Source: Bacilli bacterium (lineage in GTDB: Bacteria; Bacillota_I; Bacilli_A; RFN20; CAG-288). Taken from it: 20,437 nt of DNA. Below, piece after piece: positions 1 to 7,083 of the stretch. Position numbers and translations under genes: made by a program. The stretch spans positions 1-20,437 of the forward strand of contig JALFLX010000024.1 of the NCBI GenBank assembly GCA_022774485.1, read 5' to 3'. The stretch's first letter is position 1. The number at the start of each line of letters is the position of its first letter. The notes below the pieces were generated by a model, which was not told the origin of the DNA, did not search any database, and saw only the letters and a list, made by a program, of their open reading frames with translations.

Positions 1-1391
1 AAGACCATCATGACGATGTTCATAATCTTCATTGTCTTGTTGGGATCAACGACATTTCCGTTCTCATCTTTCTTCTGGATGCCAGTGTTGTTGAAGTTTT
101 TACTCTTCCAAGTATTGAACCAAAGTCCAGTCATCGAAGAGAGAGCATTGGCAACAGACATCAAGATAAAGATGACAATACCGACCCACTTACCTTCTAA
201 TCCTTTGGTAGTGAAGCATTCGCTGACACGAGTGGTGAGCGGTAAGCCGTAGAAGTTACCAGCTGCTAATGCTGCAGAGCCTTGTAATGCGGACCAGATA
301 CAGATGAACAACGGGAATTGAATGATCATGAACAAGATCGGAAGGAACGGATGAATCTTGTATTTCTTCATCAGTTGGGCCTGTTCCATGGCCATCGCAT
401 TTCTCTGTTCTTTATCAACTTCTGAGTTAGGATATTTCTTCGCTAACTCATTGAGAAGCGGTTGAATCTTCTGCTGCTTTGTTGTGGATTTATTCTGGAC
501 AAGAGTAGAGATGATTGTGATTAATCTAACTAAGATGGTAACAACGAAAATGGCGAGAATTTGAATCCATCCGGTATCTCCTAAAGCCTCGACAATCGCG
601 TGGACAATCCAAGCTAACGGATAGACAAAGAGGCCTTCTAAGAAACCGTATTCTTTGAAAGCTTGTCCCCAAGTCTTTCCTTCGATATAGACCTTCGCGT
701 TGCCTTGGAGGAAGCTCATGCTGTCAGGAGTAATACAAGCGGTGTTCGCGCTGTAAGCAGCGGCACAATTTTGTTGAATACTCGTTAAGTACGTAGAAGA
801 GGGGCATCTTAAGACACCGAGCTCTGCGACTGCTAAGTCATACCAGGCATTCATATTTGTCCAGAGATTTGCCACCGAAGTGACCGCTCCGTTCTCATCA
901 TAATTAAGACCGGCGTAGATACCGACATGCCAAGCGACTGCTTTAGCCTGCTCGACATCTTCGATTTTACCTAAGGTTCCATCCTGCCAAAGAGCGTAAT
1001 TGTCCTCTTTAAACTGAACTGCTTTTCCGCTCATGTAGGAGAGGAAGTCAACACTTCCATCATCAGTTTTCAACTCAAACCAAGTAGTGCTGTAACTGCC
1101 GTTAGCAACTGCGCTGAAAAGAGTTGTTCTGTGTGTGTTTTGCGCTTCGATCAATTTAGCGCGAGAAGTCTTCTCCGCTTCTGTTGATGCAGCGTAATCG
1201 AAGCTGTCCTCATGATTTTCATCAATAAGGATTTCCTCTTGATAAAGGTCACCGTAATAGGCGAATAGTTGATTCGATTTGTCCTGGTTTGTACAGAATG
1301 ATTTTGTACAACCGGTCAAACCAAAAGCGATGATGATACCAGCGAGGGCCATCATCAAGCGCTTGAATAACCTGTTCGAATGATTTCTCAT
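1..1391 (-). CDS. yidC: YidC/OxaA/SpoIIIJ membrane protein insertase, lipoprotein type, C-terminus cut by window edge
   Basis: Membrane insertase that helps fold and insert membrane proteins, alone or with SecYEG. The start is the ATG at 1391, whose first bases overlap the rnpA stop (ATGA), so the two genes are translationally coupled. A lipoprotein signal peptide ends in LTGC, with the lipidated cysteine at about residue 28. After it come roughly 215 extracytoplasmic residues with no family match I recognise and about four further cysteines. The insertase core starts near residue 250: a hydrophobic segment containing TILVRLITI, with the conserved groove arginine, then the cytosolic QNKSTTKQQKIQPLLNELAK hairpin and further membrane segments including FPLFICIWSALQGS. 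About 463 residues are in the window; the last membrane segment and tail lie outside. Common Gram-positive YidC proteins are near 260-290 residues, so the outer domain is unusual. The family call is secure. Confidence 0.95.
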   Translation of the reverse strand, partial: MRNHSNRLFKRLMMALAGIIIAFGLTGCTKSFCTNQDKSNQLFAYYGDLYQEEILIDENHEDSFDYAASTEAEKTSRAKLIEAQNTHRTTLFSAVANGSYSTTWFELKTDDGSVDFLSYMSGKAVQFKEDNYALWQDGTLGKIEDVEQAKAVAWHVGIYAGLNYDENGAVTSVANLWTNMNAWYDLAVAELGVLRCPSSTYLTSIQQNCAAAYSANTACITPDSMSFLQGNAKVYIEGKTWGQAFKEYGFLEGLFVYPLAWIVHAIVEALGDTGWIQILAIFVVTILVRLITIISTLVQNKSTTKQQKIQPLLNELAKKYPNSEVDKEQRNAMAMEQAQLMKKYKIHPFLPILFMIIQFPLFICIWSALQGSAALAAGNFYGLPLTTRVSECFTTKGLEGKWVGIVIFILMSVANALSSMTGLWFNTWKSKNFNNTGIQKKDENGNVVDPNKTMKIMNIVMMV

Positions 1392-1738
1392 GCTTTTTCC
1401 CCTTTATTCAGGTTCGAGAAACGAGTGAACATATTGTTCAAAATCTTTGTGTTTTCCTCAAAAGAACGGTTGAGATATCCGGAATGAGCGATGATCACGA
1501 CGTCGATAGCGTGAGAGAGAACCTCACAAAGATTTATCTGAGCCCGAAGTTGTCGTCTGACACGTCCACGGACGACAGCGTTACCAACCTTTGTCGAAAC
1601 TGAAATGCCGATTCTGGCGTGTTTCAAAGTGTTGGGCGCATAGAATACTGAGACAGATTCGTTCTTTCCTAGGCAATGTCGTTGATCTAAAACCGCTTTG
1701 AAGTCAGCGGATTTCAACAGTCTGCATGCTTTTTTCAT
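1388..1738 (-). CDS. rnpA: ribonuclease P protein component
   Basis: Protein subunit of RNase P; with the catalytic RNA it matures tRNA 5' ends. It has 116 residues from the ATG at 1738, a usual length for the family. The N-terminus MKKACRLLKSADFKAVL and the core segment GISVSTKVGNAVVRGRVRRQLR are recognisable. The RNA-binding signature is normally RN..KR..R; here residues 57-65 read RGRVRRQLR, keeping the positive charges but replacing the usual Asn by Gly. A TTG two codons upstream could also start the gene, but neither start has a strong Shine-Dalgarno sequence. Only 28 bases separate it from rpmH, and its stop overlaps the yidC start, the classic rpmH-rnpA-yidC order next to a bacterial origin. 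Confidence 0.95.
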   Translation of the reverse strand: MKKACRLLKSADFKAVLDQRHCLGKNESVSVFYAPNTLKHARIGISVSTKVGNAVVRGRVRRQLRAQINLCEVLSHAIDVVIIAHSGYLNRSFEENTKILNNMFTRFSNLNKGEKA

Positions 1739-1766
1739 CTGCAAGGAAAGAGACTATCAAACCAAA

Positions 1767-1904
1767 TTAGGCCTGAGTGAGTCTTGCTCTGCCTTTCGCT
1801 CTTCTTCTAGCGAGGACCTTTCTACCATTCTTAGTGGCCATTCTGGCTCTGAATCCACAGGTGTGAACTCTCTTGATTTTGCTAGGCTGATAAGTACGTT
1901 TCAT
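1767..1904 (-). CDS. rpmH: 50S ribosomal protein L34
   Basis: Small basic protein of the large ribosomal subunit. Translation gives 45 residues beginning MKRTYQPSKIKRVHTCGF and ending RAKGRARLTQA, which is diagnostic for L34 (usually 44-46 residues). Position 13-18 reads VHTCGF where many relatives have VHGF, so there is one extra residue near the N-terminus. The Shine-Dalgarno sequence GGAGGG (complement of 1915-1920) lies about ten bases before the ATG. It is the first gene of the rpmH-rnpA-yidC unit, with a promoter just upstream at 1963-1991. Confidence 0.97.
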   Translation of the reverse strand: MKRTYQPSKIKRVHTCGFRARMATKNGRKVLARRRAKGRARLTQA

Positions 1905-1962
1905 AGGTGTTAAACCCTCCTTCACATTGAATTAAATGCGCACAAAAAACGCATGTAGGTCT

Positions 1963-1991
1963 ATTATACGCATCGAGGGTACAAATTTAAA
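1963..1991 (-). promoter_or_regulatory. Promoter of rpmH-rnpA-yidC
   Basis: On the minus strand TTTAAA (1986-1991) is followed after 17 bases by a perfect TATAAT (1963-1968). The transcript would start about 50 bases before the rpmH ATG. The leader contains a short inverted repeat, ATGCG at 1936-1940 with CGCAT at 1950-1954, able to form a small hairpin between promoter and Shine-Dalgarno sequence. The -35 is weak and the -10 is consensus. Confidence 0.6.
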
Positions 1992-2028
1992 GTATTTTTA
2001 TTTATATATAAATTTATATGAGCGTTGG

Positions 2029-2484
2029 TTAATAGTGTTCCCGATTCTTGATTTTCAAGTAATCCTCATAGAGCTTAAGGCATTCCTCACGGTCGATTTC
2101 CACCGTCTTTTCCGCTAAACCTTTTCTCTGGTCTTCATAGAACTTTTTATCGCGGAATCCAATGATTTCTGTATCAGTGACATTGCACCCGAAATAAATG
2201 CGATCGATATTTGCCCAAAGGATTGCACCCATGCACATAGGACAAGGATACCCAGTAGTGTAGATATCACATCCTTTCAGGTTAAATGTCTTTAATCTCT
2301 TACATGCATCATGAATTGCCATCACTTCCCCATGACAGGTCGGATCTTGATTTTTCAAAACTGAATTATGACCTCTTCCGACAATCTCACCATCTTTCAC
2401 GATAACTGCTCCAAAAGGTCCTCCGTGCCCATCTTCAATTCCTTGATACGCTTCATTCAACGCTTCTTTCATAAATGGATTCAT
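2029..2484 (-). CDS. guaD: Guanine deaminase-type cytidine/nucleoside deaminase
   Basis: Zinc-dependent deaminase of the CDA fold, most like the small guanine deaminase that converts guanine to xanthine in purine salvage. It has 151 residues. GGPFGAVIVKDGEIVGRGHN (21-40) and DPTCHGEVMAIHDAC (47-61) match the GuaD pattern. The zinc ligands are His51, Cys81 and Cys84 (PCPMC), and Glu53 is the proton shuttle; the common HAE is HGE here. The C-terminal part (IGFRDKKFYED) resembles GuaD rather than TadA, although a tRNA adenosine deaminase or generic nucleoside deaminase cannot be excluded. The start at 2484 is backed by GAGGTG eight bases upstream. The upstream gene ends four bases before it, so the two are probably cotranscribed. 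Confidence 0.8.
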   Translation of the reverse strand: MNPFMKEALNEAYQGIEDGHGGPFGAVIVKDGEIVGRGHNSVLKNQDPTCHGEVMAIHDACKRLKTFNLKGCDIYTTGYPCPMCMGAILWANIDRIYFGCNVTDTEIIGFRDKKFYEDQRKGLAEKTVEIDREECLKLYEDYLKIKNREHY

Positions 2485-2488
2485 CTCT

Positions 2489-2941
2489 TCACCTCGTGCT
2501 GATTAACTTGATTCTATTTCCTTTCACTTCGTATGGAAGTGATTCAAATTGTTCAATAATATAGTTGATTTCTTTAATTATTTTATCACAAACAACTTTA
2601 TCTATTGCTGATAAAAATTCATCAATTGACTTCTGATAATCTCTCTTGTTCTTTTCATTAACATCATGCCAAGGAACACCTATAAAGTAAGGAAGAATAG
2701 AAGTGTCGAAAGAAAGCTTTCCTTGAAAAATCATCACCGCGATAATCGGATAGCCAGCGTAGTGTTGCCAATAGGTGGCGTTATCATTGCTGGTGTAGAG
2801 ATCTCCTTCATTGATCACAGTGTAATATTTGCTGTGATCAGAAGAGAGAACATGATAGGTGTTCTTATCGATTTCCACCACTCTCTTATCGATGATTGCA
2901 CTGAGCGCTTCATAGATTTTTGCTTCTTTTGTTCTTTTCAT
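2489..2941 (-). CDS. Protein of unknown function upstream of guanine deaminase
   Basis: I do not recognise this 150-residue protein. It starts MKRTKEAKIYEALSAIIDKR, has a central stretch rich in aromatics (DNATYWQHYAGYPIIAVMIF, about 52-71) and ends in an amphipathic helical region with many Lys and Ile. There is no signal peptide, no clear membrane span and no cysteine pair for metal binding, so it is probably cytosolic. The reading frame is open for 28 more codons upstream, but that extension would run through the divergent promoters and into the neighbouring gene's start, so I prefer the ATG at 2941, although its Shine-Dalgarno sequence is weak. It lies four bases before guaD in the same direction. 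Confidence 0.65.
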   Translation of the reverse strand: MKRTKEAKIYEALSAIIDKRVVEIDKNTYHVLSSDHSKYYTVINEGDLYTSNDNATYWQHYAGYPIIAVMIFQGKLSFDTSILPYFIGVPWHDVNEKNKRDYQKSIDEFLSAIDKVVCDKIIKEINYIIEQFESLPYEVKGNRIKLISTR

Positions 2942-2965
2942 GTTTTTGCTCTTTTCATCAACAAA

Positions 2966-2994
2966 ATTATAATAGTTTTCTATATAATAAACTA
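2966..2994. promoter_or_regulatory. Overlapping divergent promoters
   Basis: The 65-base gap between the divergent genes has two TATAAT boxes, one per strand. The plus-strand box is at 2983-2988 for the membrane protein. The minus-strand box is at 2966-2971, with TAGTTT (2989-2994) 17 bases upstream, for the unknown gene and guaD. Each -10 lies inside the other promoter, so the two promoters probably compete. I see no good plus-strand -35. The plus-strand leader would be very short, starting about at the Shine-Dalgarno GAGGTG. Confidence 0.45.
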
Positions 2995-3006
2995 GAGGTG
3001 AGAAAC

Positions 3007-3891
3007 ATGCAGGAAATAACAACAAACGAAATTAAAATCACCACATACAAGTGGATTAAAATTATTCAAGCGATTCTTTTGATGGTCTTTGGAGGAGCTT
3101 TGATATTGATTGCGACTTTAAGAATCAAAAACACAGAGACCACCAGCGGAGATTCTATCTCTTACTGTATCGGAATCGCATTTTTAGCCTATGGCATCAT
3201 CAATATGCTCTCTGGCTATTTGTTAGAGCGCTCTCCGATCAGCAAAGAGGTCTCGATGGGTATCATCTTCTCCGCACTTGGTATCGCGCTCTTTGTCAAT
3301 CCAAACTTTATTCTCGATATCATACCGATTCTCTTAATCTGCATCTTCTATGGATTTGCAGTCATGATTGCAATCTTCGGTGTCGATAAAGTTTTAGGAA
3401 GAGAAGTGAAGAAAAATATTGTGGCAGCTGTCTTTTTATTCATCTTATCCGGATTGATGATCGCTCTTGCAACTACCTACATTTTCTTCTATAGAAACAC
3501 ATCTTTACTCAATTATGTCTTAATCGGCATCGGTGTCATGCTCTTTATCTTAGGAATTGCTTCGATTGTCATTCTCTTAAACAAAATCAAGAACACTCGC
3601 ATGATAGAGAAAGAAAAAGAAATCAAGAAACAGCAGGAAGAAGAGTGGATCAAAGAAAGAGAAGAGAAAGAGACAAAAATCATCGATTACTCTGATTTGA
3701 AGAAACAGAGTGGAAGAAAGATTCACAATAAACAGATTGCATATACTCCAGAAGAGAAGAAAGAAGAAGAATCAGTGATTATCATCGTTCCAGAAAATGA
3801 AGAGAAGAAAGAAGAAAAACCGGAAGAGACAATAGAAGAAAAGCAAGAAGAAAAATCATCAAAACCCAATAAGAGAAAGAAATCTTCATGA
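3007..3891 (+). CDS. Six-span membrane protein, DUF308/HdeD-like, with long charged C-terminal tail
   Basis: An integral membrane protein of 294 residues. Hydrophobic spans are visible at about 19-38, 52-73, 82-97, 104-126, 137-159 and 170-192, arranged as short paired hairpins like those of HdeD/DUF308 proteins; that family assignment is tentative. Residues 193-294 form a very hydrophilic tail rich in Lys and Glu, ending in KPNKRKKSS, with one small hydrophobic patch SVIIIVPEN. An even number of spans puts both ends on the same side, most likely the cytoplasm. GAGGTG at 2995-3000 supports the ATG at 3007; the longer open frame upstream lacks one. The stop overlaps the next start by four bases (ATGA), so it is coupled to the small HTH gene. 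Function unknown. Confidence 0.7.
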   Translation: MQEITTNEIKITTYKWIKIIQAILLMVFGGALILIATLRIKNTETTSGDSISYCIGIAFLAYGIINMLSGYLLERSPISKEVSMGIIFSALGIALFVNPNFILDIIPILLICIFYGFAVMIAIFGVDKVLGREVKKNIVAAVFLFILSGLMIALATTYIFFYRNTSLLNYVLIGIGVMLFILGIASIVILLNKIKNTRMIEKEKEIKKQQEEEWIKEREEKETKIIDYSDLKKQSGRKIHNKQIAYTPEEKKEEESVIIIVPENEEKKEEKPEETIEEKQEEKSSKPNKRKKSS

Positions 3892-4097
3892 CTTTTTCTA
3901 CCATTTTAAAGACAATCGAGAGAGAATATTCATTCTCTTGTTGTTATATCGCAGATAACCTCTCTGTCCCAGATGAAGTTGTCGAATCTTGGGAAGAGGG
4001 AACTTCACTTCCCACAGAAGAGGAAGCCGTTAAATTCGCAGATATTTTTGCACTGCCAAGAAACATTGTACTCTCCACCATCAGAAAGGATTCTTAG
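3888..4097 (+). CDS. Small helix-turn-helix (XRE/Cro-like) protein
   Basis: A 69-residue protein that consists almost only of a Cro/CI-type helix-turn-helix. CCYIADNLSVPDEVVESWEEG (18-38) matches the pattern of a first helix, turn and recognition helix, followed by SLPTEEEAVKFADIFALP, the usual Pro-plus-helix continuation. It may bind DNA as a dimer, but the recognition helix (PDEVVESWEEG) is acidic, so it could equally be a protein-interaction module. It overlaps the membrane-protein gene by four bases and ends one base before the kinase gene, so all three are probably made from one mRNA. Confidence 0.65.
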   Translation: MTFSTILKTIEREYSFSCCYIADNLSVPDEVVESWEEGTSLPTEEEAVKFADIFALPRNIVLSTIRKDS

Positions 4098-4098
4098 T

Positions 4099-4944
4099 AT
4101 GAGACAAAAACGTTGTTTGACCATTCAGGATTACAGCTGCTTAGGCCGCTGCTCTTTAACAGTCGCTTTGCCGATTTTATCCGCTGCTTCTTTAGAGGCT
4201 GTCGGACTTCCTACCGCAATTTTATCCAATCACACCGCATACAAAGATTGGACCTTTGTCGATCTCAGCGATGAGATGGAAAAATCTATCGAAATGTGGA
4301 GGGAATACAACCATCACTTCGATGTAATTTACACCGGATACCTCACCACCGATCAAATTGATATCACTTATCGAATCATTCAGAAGTTAAAAGAGAAAGA
4401 TACCAAAGTGATGATTGATCCTGCTTGTGCGGATAACGGGAAATTATATCCTGGATTCAAAGAGAACCACATGGAAGAGATGAAGAAACTTTTAAGTATC
4501 GCAGATATGACCTGTCCGAATATGACAGAGGCGTGTCTTTTGACCAATCATCCTTATCACGGAGAAAGCATCTCTTATGAAGAAGCTGTCTCTATCGCAA
4601 AAGATTTATCTAAACTCGGACCTTCGATTATCTTATTGACTGGTGTGATTTTCAAAGAGGGTACCATCGGTTGTTTGATTTATGAAAAAGAAAAAGAAGA
4701 GATTTCTCTTTATGAGACAAATTGTCTTCCGATCAACTTCCACGGCGCTGGGGACTCTTTCTGTTCTGCTTTTGTCGGAGCGTATGAAAGAGGAAAAAGT
4801 GTGTATCAAAGTGTGAAAATCGCACACGACTTTGTTCATAGAGCGATGCAAAGAAGCTATGACAACCATGTCGATGGCATCTTGTACGGTTTAGAATTTG
4901 AACCGGAGCTCTCTTCTTATATCAAAGATTTAGAAGCAGAATAA
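4099..4944 (+). CDS. pdxK: Pyridoxal/pyridoxamine kinase (ribokinase-fold B6 salvage kinase)
   Basis: Likely phosphorylates pyridoxal, pyridoxine or pyridoxamine to the 5'-phosphate in vitamin B6 salvage. It has 281 residues, the usual length. Family marks are GRCSLTVALPILSA (16-29), IDPACADNGKLY (106-117), CPNMTEA (139-145) and the anion-hole motif GAGDS with catalytic Asp219. The GRCSL plus DNGKLY combination fits the Firmicutes pyridoxamine kinase group better than ThiD, though HMP kinase activity cannot be ruled out. AAAGGA at 4085-4090 supports the ATG at 4099, which follows the HTH stop by one base. The gene reads against the replication fork, unlike most of the left arm, and ends at a hairpin shared with the converging psuK gene. 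Confidence 0.8.
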   Translation: MRQKRCLTIQDYSCLGRCSLTVALPILSAASLEAVGLPTAILSNHTAYKDWTFVDLSDEMEKSIEMWREYNHHFDVIYTGYLTTDQIDITYRIIQKLKEKDTKVMIDPACADNGKLYPGFKENHMEEMKKLLSIADMTCPNMTEACLLTNHPYHGESISYEEAVSIAKDLSKLGPSIILLTGVIFKEGTIGCLIYEKEKEEISLYETNCLPINFHGAGDSFCSAFVGAYERGKSVYQSVKIAHDFVHRAMQRSYDNHVDGILYGLEFEPELSSYIKDLEAE

Positions 4945-4955
4945 AACACAAAAAA

Positions 4956-4989
4956 ACTCCTTTGAAGCAATTGATGCCTCAGAAGGAGT
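4956..4989. terminator. Bidirectional terminator between convergent pdxK and psuK
   Basis: The inverted repeat ACTCCTT (4956-4962) and AAGGAGT (4983-4989) has a 20-base loop. It has an A-run on its left (4950-4956) and TATTTT on its right, so it can terminate transcripts from both sides. It is the only sequence between the two convergent stops. Confidence 0.65.
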
Positions 4990-4992
4990 ATT

Positions 4993-5883
4993 TTAATCTT
5001 TTAAAATGTCAGCGATATCTGTAGCGACTGCCTCAGGAGAAGAGAGTGCTTTTTTCGCAGCTTTATCTCCGAATGCGACAGCTTCTTTTAAAGTTTTTTC
5101 TTCTAAGAGAGCGTGAAGAATTCCCGCGAAGAGAGCATCGCCTGCTCCATTTGCAGAGACAATCTTTTTAAGCGGGATAACATCGAAATGGTGAATCCCG
5201 TTTTCATCTCCATATTCGATTCCGTTACAAGAATCGCTGATGACCGCTCGCTTCACTCCTTTCTTTAATAGAAGAGAGAGAAGTTCGACTGCGCTTTTTT
5301 CCTCGTGGAGAAGATATCTTGCCTCTAAGAGGTTTGATTTATAGAAAGAGAGGTGAGAGAGATGATTTTGAATTCTAGAAACTTTATTTGCGCTAACTGC
5401 TTCTATCAAGATCGAGTGGTGCTCCTGATAGCGAGAGAAGATCCAATCAATCACTTCTTGATTAAGATTCATATCCAAGATGATGGATTGGAAAGAGTCG
5501 ATGATATCTTCAAAAGGAAGTAAATCTTCCACTTTCATCGAATCGAGAATCTCGCTGTCGCAGACTGCGACATGCATATCTGAGTCTTCGTCGTATATTG
5601 CGAGATAACTCGATGTGTTTTTCAAATAAGAAGGAGTGAGCACTCTTACAGAAAGTGACTCAAGCTCTTCTTTTAACTGCTTTCCCTGCGGATCGTTTCC
5701 GATCGCTGTGAGAAAAGTGACATGATGTCCAAGCCTCGCCAAGTTCTCGACAAGATTTCTTCCAACCCCACCGAATGAGGTTTTGATCTTGCCGATGTTC
5801 GAATCTCCTAAGATGAGCTTCTTCTGACTAAACGCCGCATAATCGATGTTAGAACCACCGATCACTAAGACATCTTGTGCCAT
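4993..5883 (-). CDS. psuK: PfkB-family sugar kinase, probably pseudouridine kinase
   Basis: Ribokinase-family enzyme of 296 residues. GGSNIDY (9-15), DSNIGKIKTSFGGVGRN (27-43) and ENLARLG (46-52) match pseudouridine kinase, which phosphorylates pseudouridine before PsuG splits it into uracil and ribose 5-phosphate. EAVSANKVSRI (161-171) resembles the PsuK segment that contacts the base. The ATP-site motif NGAGD holds catalytic Asp249. Ribokinase or another nucleoside kinase is a fallback. No psuG glycosidase gene is present in the window, which is unusual for this pathway. The gene starts three bases after nusG ends, with AGGG upstream of its ATG inside the nusG end, so it is very likely carried on the rpmG-secE-nusG transcript. 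Confidence 0.75.
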   Translation of the reverse strand: MAQDVLVIGGSNIDYAAFSQKKLILGDSNIGKIKTSFGGVGRNLVENLARLGHHVTFLTAIGNDPQGKQLKEELESLSVRVLTPSYLKNTSSYLAIYDEDSDMHVAVCDSEILDSMKVEDLLPFEDIIDSFQSIILDMNLNQEVIDWIFSRYQEHHSILIEAVSANKVSRIQNHLSHLSFYKSNLLEARYLLHEEKSAVELLSLLLKKGVKRAVISDSCNGIEYGDENGIHHFDVIPLKKIVSANGAGDALFAGILHALLEEKTLKEAVAFGDKAAKKALSSPEAVATDIADILKD

Positions 5884-5886
5884 AAA

Positions 5887-6621
5887 TTATCCCTGATATT
5901 CCTCTTCTGCAGGATGAGAAGAATCGACTTTCTCAATATCAGAGAACTTCGCGGTGAATTCGGTAGAGCGGCCGAAGAATGTAATCAAGACGGTAACTTC
6001 TTTCGCTTCAGAATCAATCGCCTCGATGGTACCTTCACTTTCAGCGAAGTTGCCAGAGATAATCTTGACCAAGTCGCCGACTTTGTACTCCGAATATAAA
6101 TCCGGATCATCAATCTTCATTCTCTTCAAGACAGGTTCGATCTCTTCTTTCGGAATCGGGAACGGCTTAGCACCTTTACCAGAAGAACCAGTGATACCAG
6201 AGACACCGGGAGTGTTACGGACAACAAACCAAGTCTCATCAGTCATGATCATCTCGACGAAGATATAGCCAGGATAATAGTTCTTCACTTTGAATTTCGG
6301 AACTTTTAATCCGGTCTTCTTATCCTTGGTCATCTTCTGCTTTCCGTTCTCATCAAGATCGGGTTCTTCATATTCGGCGACGATGATACGGAAAATCTTA
6401 TCCTCCATATGGAAAGAGATTTTTCTCTTCTCTAAGTCGTCTTTGACATTTCTCTCTTTGGTGCCGAAAGTATTGATGACATACCAAGCTTTTTCAACAG
6501 GAAGATTATCTTCTTCTTCATCGTCTTCACTGGAAATGACCTTACCTCCGATGTAGGCGTTGTAAGAACCTTTATTGTGTTCTTTTTCTTCCATCAATTC
6601 ATTCTTTTCTTCTTCAAACAT
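5887..6621 (-). CDS. nusG: Transcription elongation/antitermination factor NusG
   Basis: Binds RNA polymerase and modulates pausing and Rho or ribosome coupling. It has 244 residues, longer than the usual 175-190. An acidic N-terminal extension of about 43 residues precedes the NGN domain (about 44-165), which opens with KAWYVINTFGTKERNVKDDL. The NGN domain carries an insertion of roughly 25 residues around 83-110, between two strands, and continues with YYPGYIFVEMIMTDETWFVV and NTPGVSGI. The KOW domain follows (about 180-232: VGDLVKIISGNFAESEGTI). A good GGAGGA stands before the ATG at 6621. The secE stop overlaps this start by one base. Next to secE and rpmG as usual, but followed by a sugar kinase instead of rplK-rplA. 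Confidence 0.97.
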   Translation of the reverse strand: MFEEEKNELMEEKEHNKGSYNAYIGGKVISSEDDEEEDNLPVEKAWYVINTFGTKERNVKDDLEKRKISFHMEDKIFRIIVAEYEEPDLDENGKQKMTKDKKTGLKVPKFKVKNYYPGYIFVEMIMTDETWFVVRNTPGVSGITGSSGKGAKPFPIPKEEIEPVLKRMKIDDPDLYSEYKVGDLVKIISGNFAESEGTIEAIDSEAKEVTVLITFFGRSTEFTAKFSDIEKVDSSHPAEEEYQG

Positions 6622-6881
6622 TAGAAGTGTCCTCCAATCTTAATCCACGAAATCATGCGGAACGCAGCGGAAGTAGATTCCGAAGAATCCTTCGGGAAGA
6701 CCTCCTCAAACGCCTTCATGATGTTAGCAGTGAGCCAGTCACTTAACACGATAGCTAACGCCGAGATGACTGAGATGACGATGACAATGGTGACAGATTT
6801 CCAGAGTAAGCGGCTGTCAGGCCAACGGATTCTTCTGGCTTCTTCACCGACACCCTTGAAGTACCTTGTGAATTTGTTCAT
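6621..6881 (-). CDS. secE: Preprotein translocase subunit SecE
   Basis: Small clamp subunit of the SecYEG channel. It has 86 residues with one membrane span (about 27-48) preceded by the conserved amphipathic motif EEARRIRWPDSRLLWKS, where the W-P pair is typical of SecE. The tail after the span, about 36 residues, is longer than in most single-span SecE proteins. GGAAGG precedes the ATG at 6881. It starts two bases after rpmG and its stop overlaps the nusG start. Confidence 0.96.
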   Translation of the reverse strand: MNKFTRYFKGVGEEARRIRWPDSRLLWKSVTIVIVISVISALAIVLSDWLTANIMKAFEEVFPKDSSESTSAAFRMISWIKIGGHF

Positions 6882-6883
6882 AG

Positions 6884-7030
6884 TTATTTTCCTTCCCTGT
6901 GGATCGTATGCTTACCGCATTTCGGGCAGTACTTCTTCACCTCGAAACGGACACCATCGCCCTTTTTCTTCGCGGCGTTGTAGTTTCTAGACTGACATTC
7001 CGTACAGACTAACGATACCTTTTCACGCAT
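6884..7030 (-). CDS. rpmG: 50S ribosomal protein L33, zinc-binding type
   Basis: 48-residue ribosomal protein with two CxxC knuckles (CTEC at 9-12, CPKC at 35-38), the zinc-containing form of L33; the family also has a zinc-free form made under zinc starvation. The sequence ends KHTIHREGK. AGGAGG (complement of 7038-7043) lies seven bases before the ATG. It is the first gene of the rpmG-secE-nusG-psuK operon and reads away from the origin. Confidence 0.96.
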   Translation of the reverse strand: MREKVSLVCTECQSRNYNAAKKKGDGVRFEVKKYCPKCGKHTIHREGK

Positions 7031-7058
7031 CAGCACACCTCCTACAGTCAAATAAAAA

Positions 7059-7077
7059 GACCCCTGAAGTTTGGGTC
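7059..7077 (-). terminator. Hairpin with U-tract in the rpmG leader
   Basis: GACCC (7059-7063) pairs with GGGTC (7073-7077) over a 9-base loop. On the minus strand it is followed by TTTTTATTT, the shape of an intrinsic terminator, yet it lies between the rpmG promoter and the Shine-Dalgarno sequence. It could act as an attenuator or 5'-end stabiliser. In the plus direction it is also followed by a T-rich run. Confidence 0.45.
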
Positions 7078-7083
7078 GCTTTT

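Noticed and set aside
2942..3025. Longer start for the unknown gene ahead of guaD
   Set aside because: Would run through both divergent promoters and overlap the neighbour's start codon.
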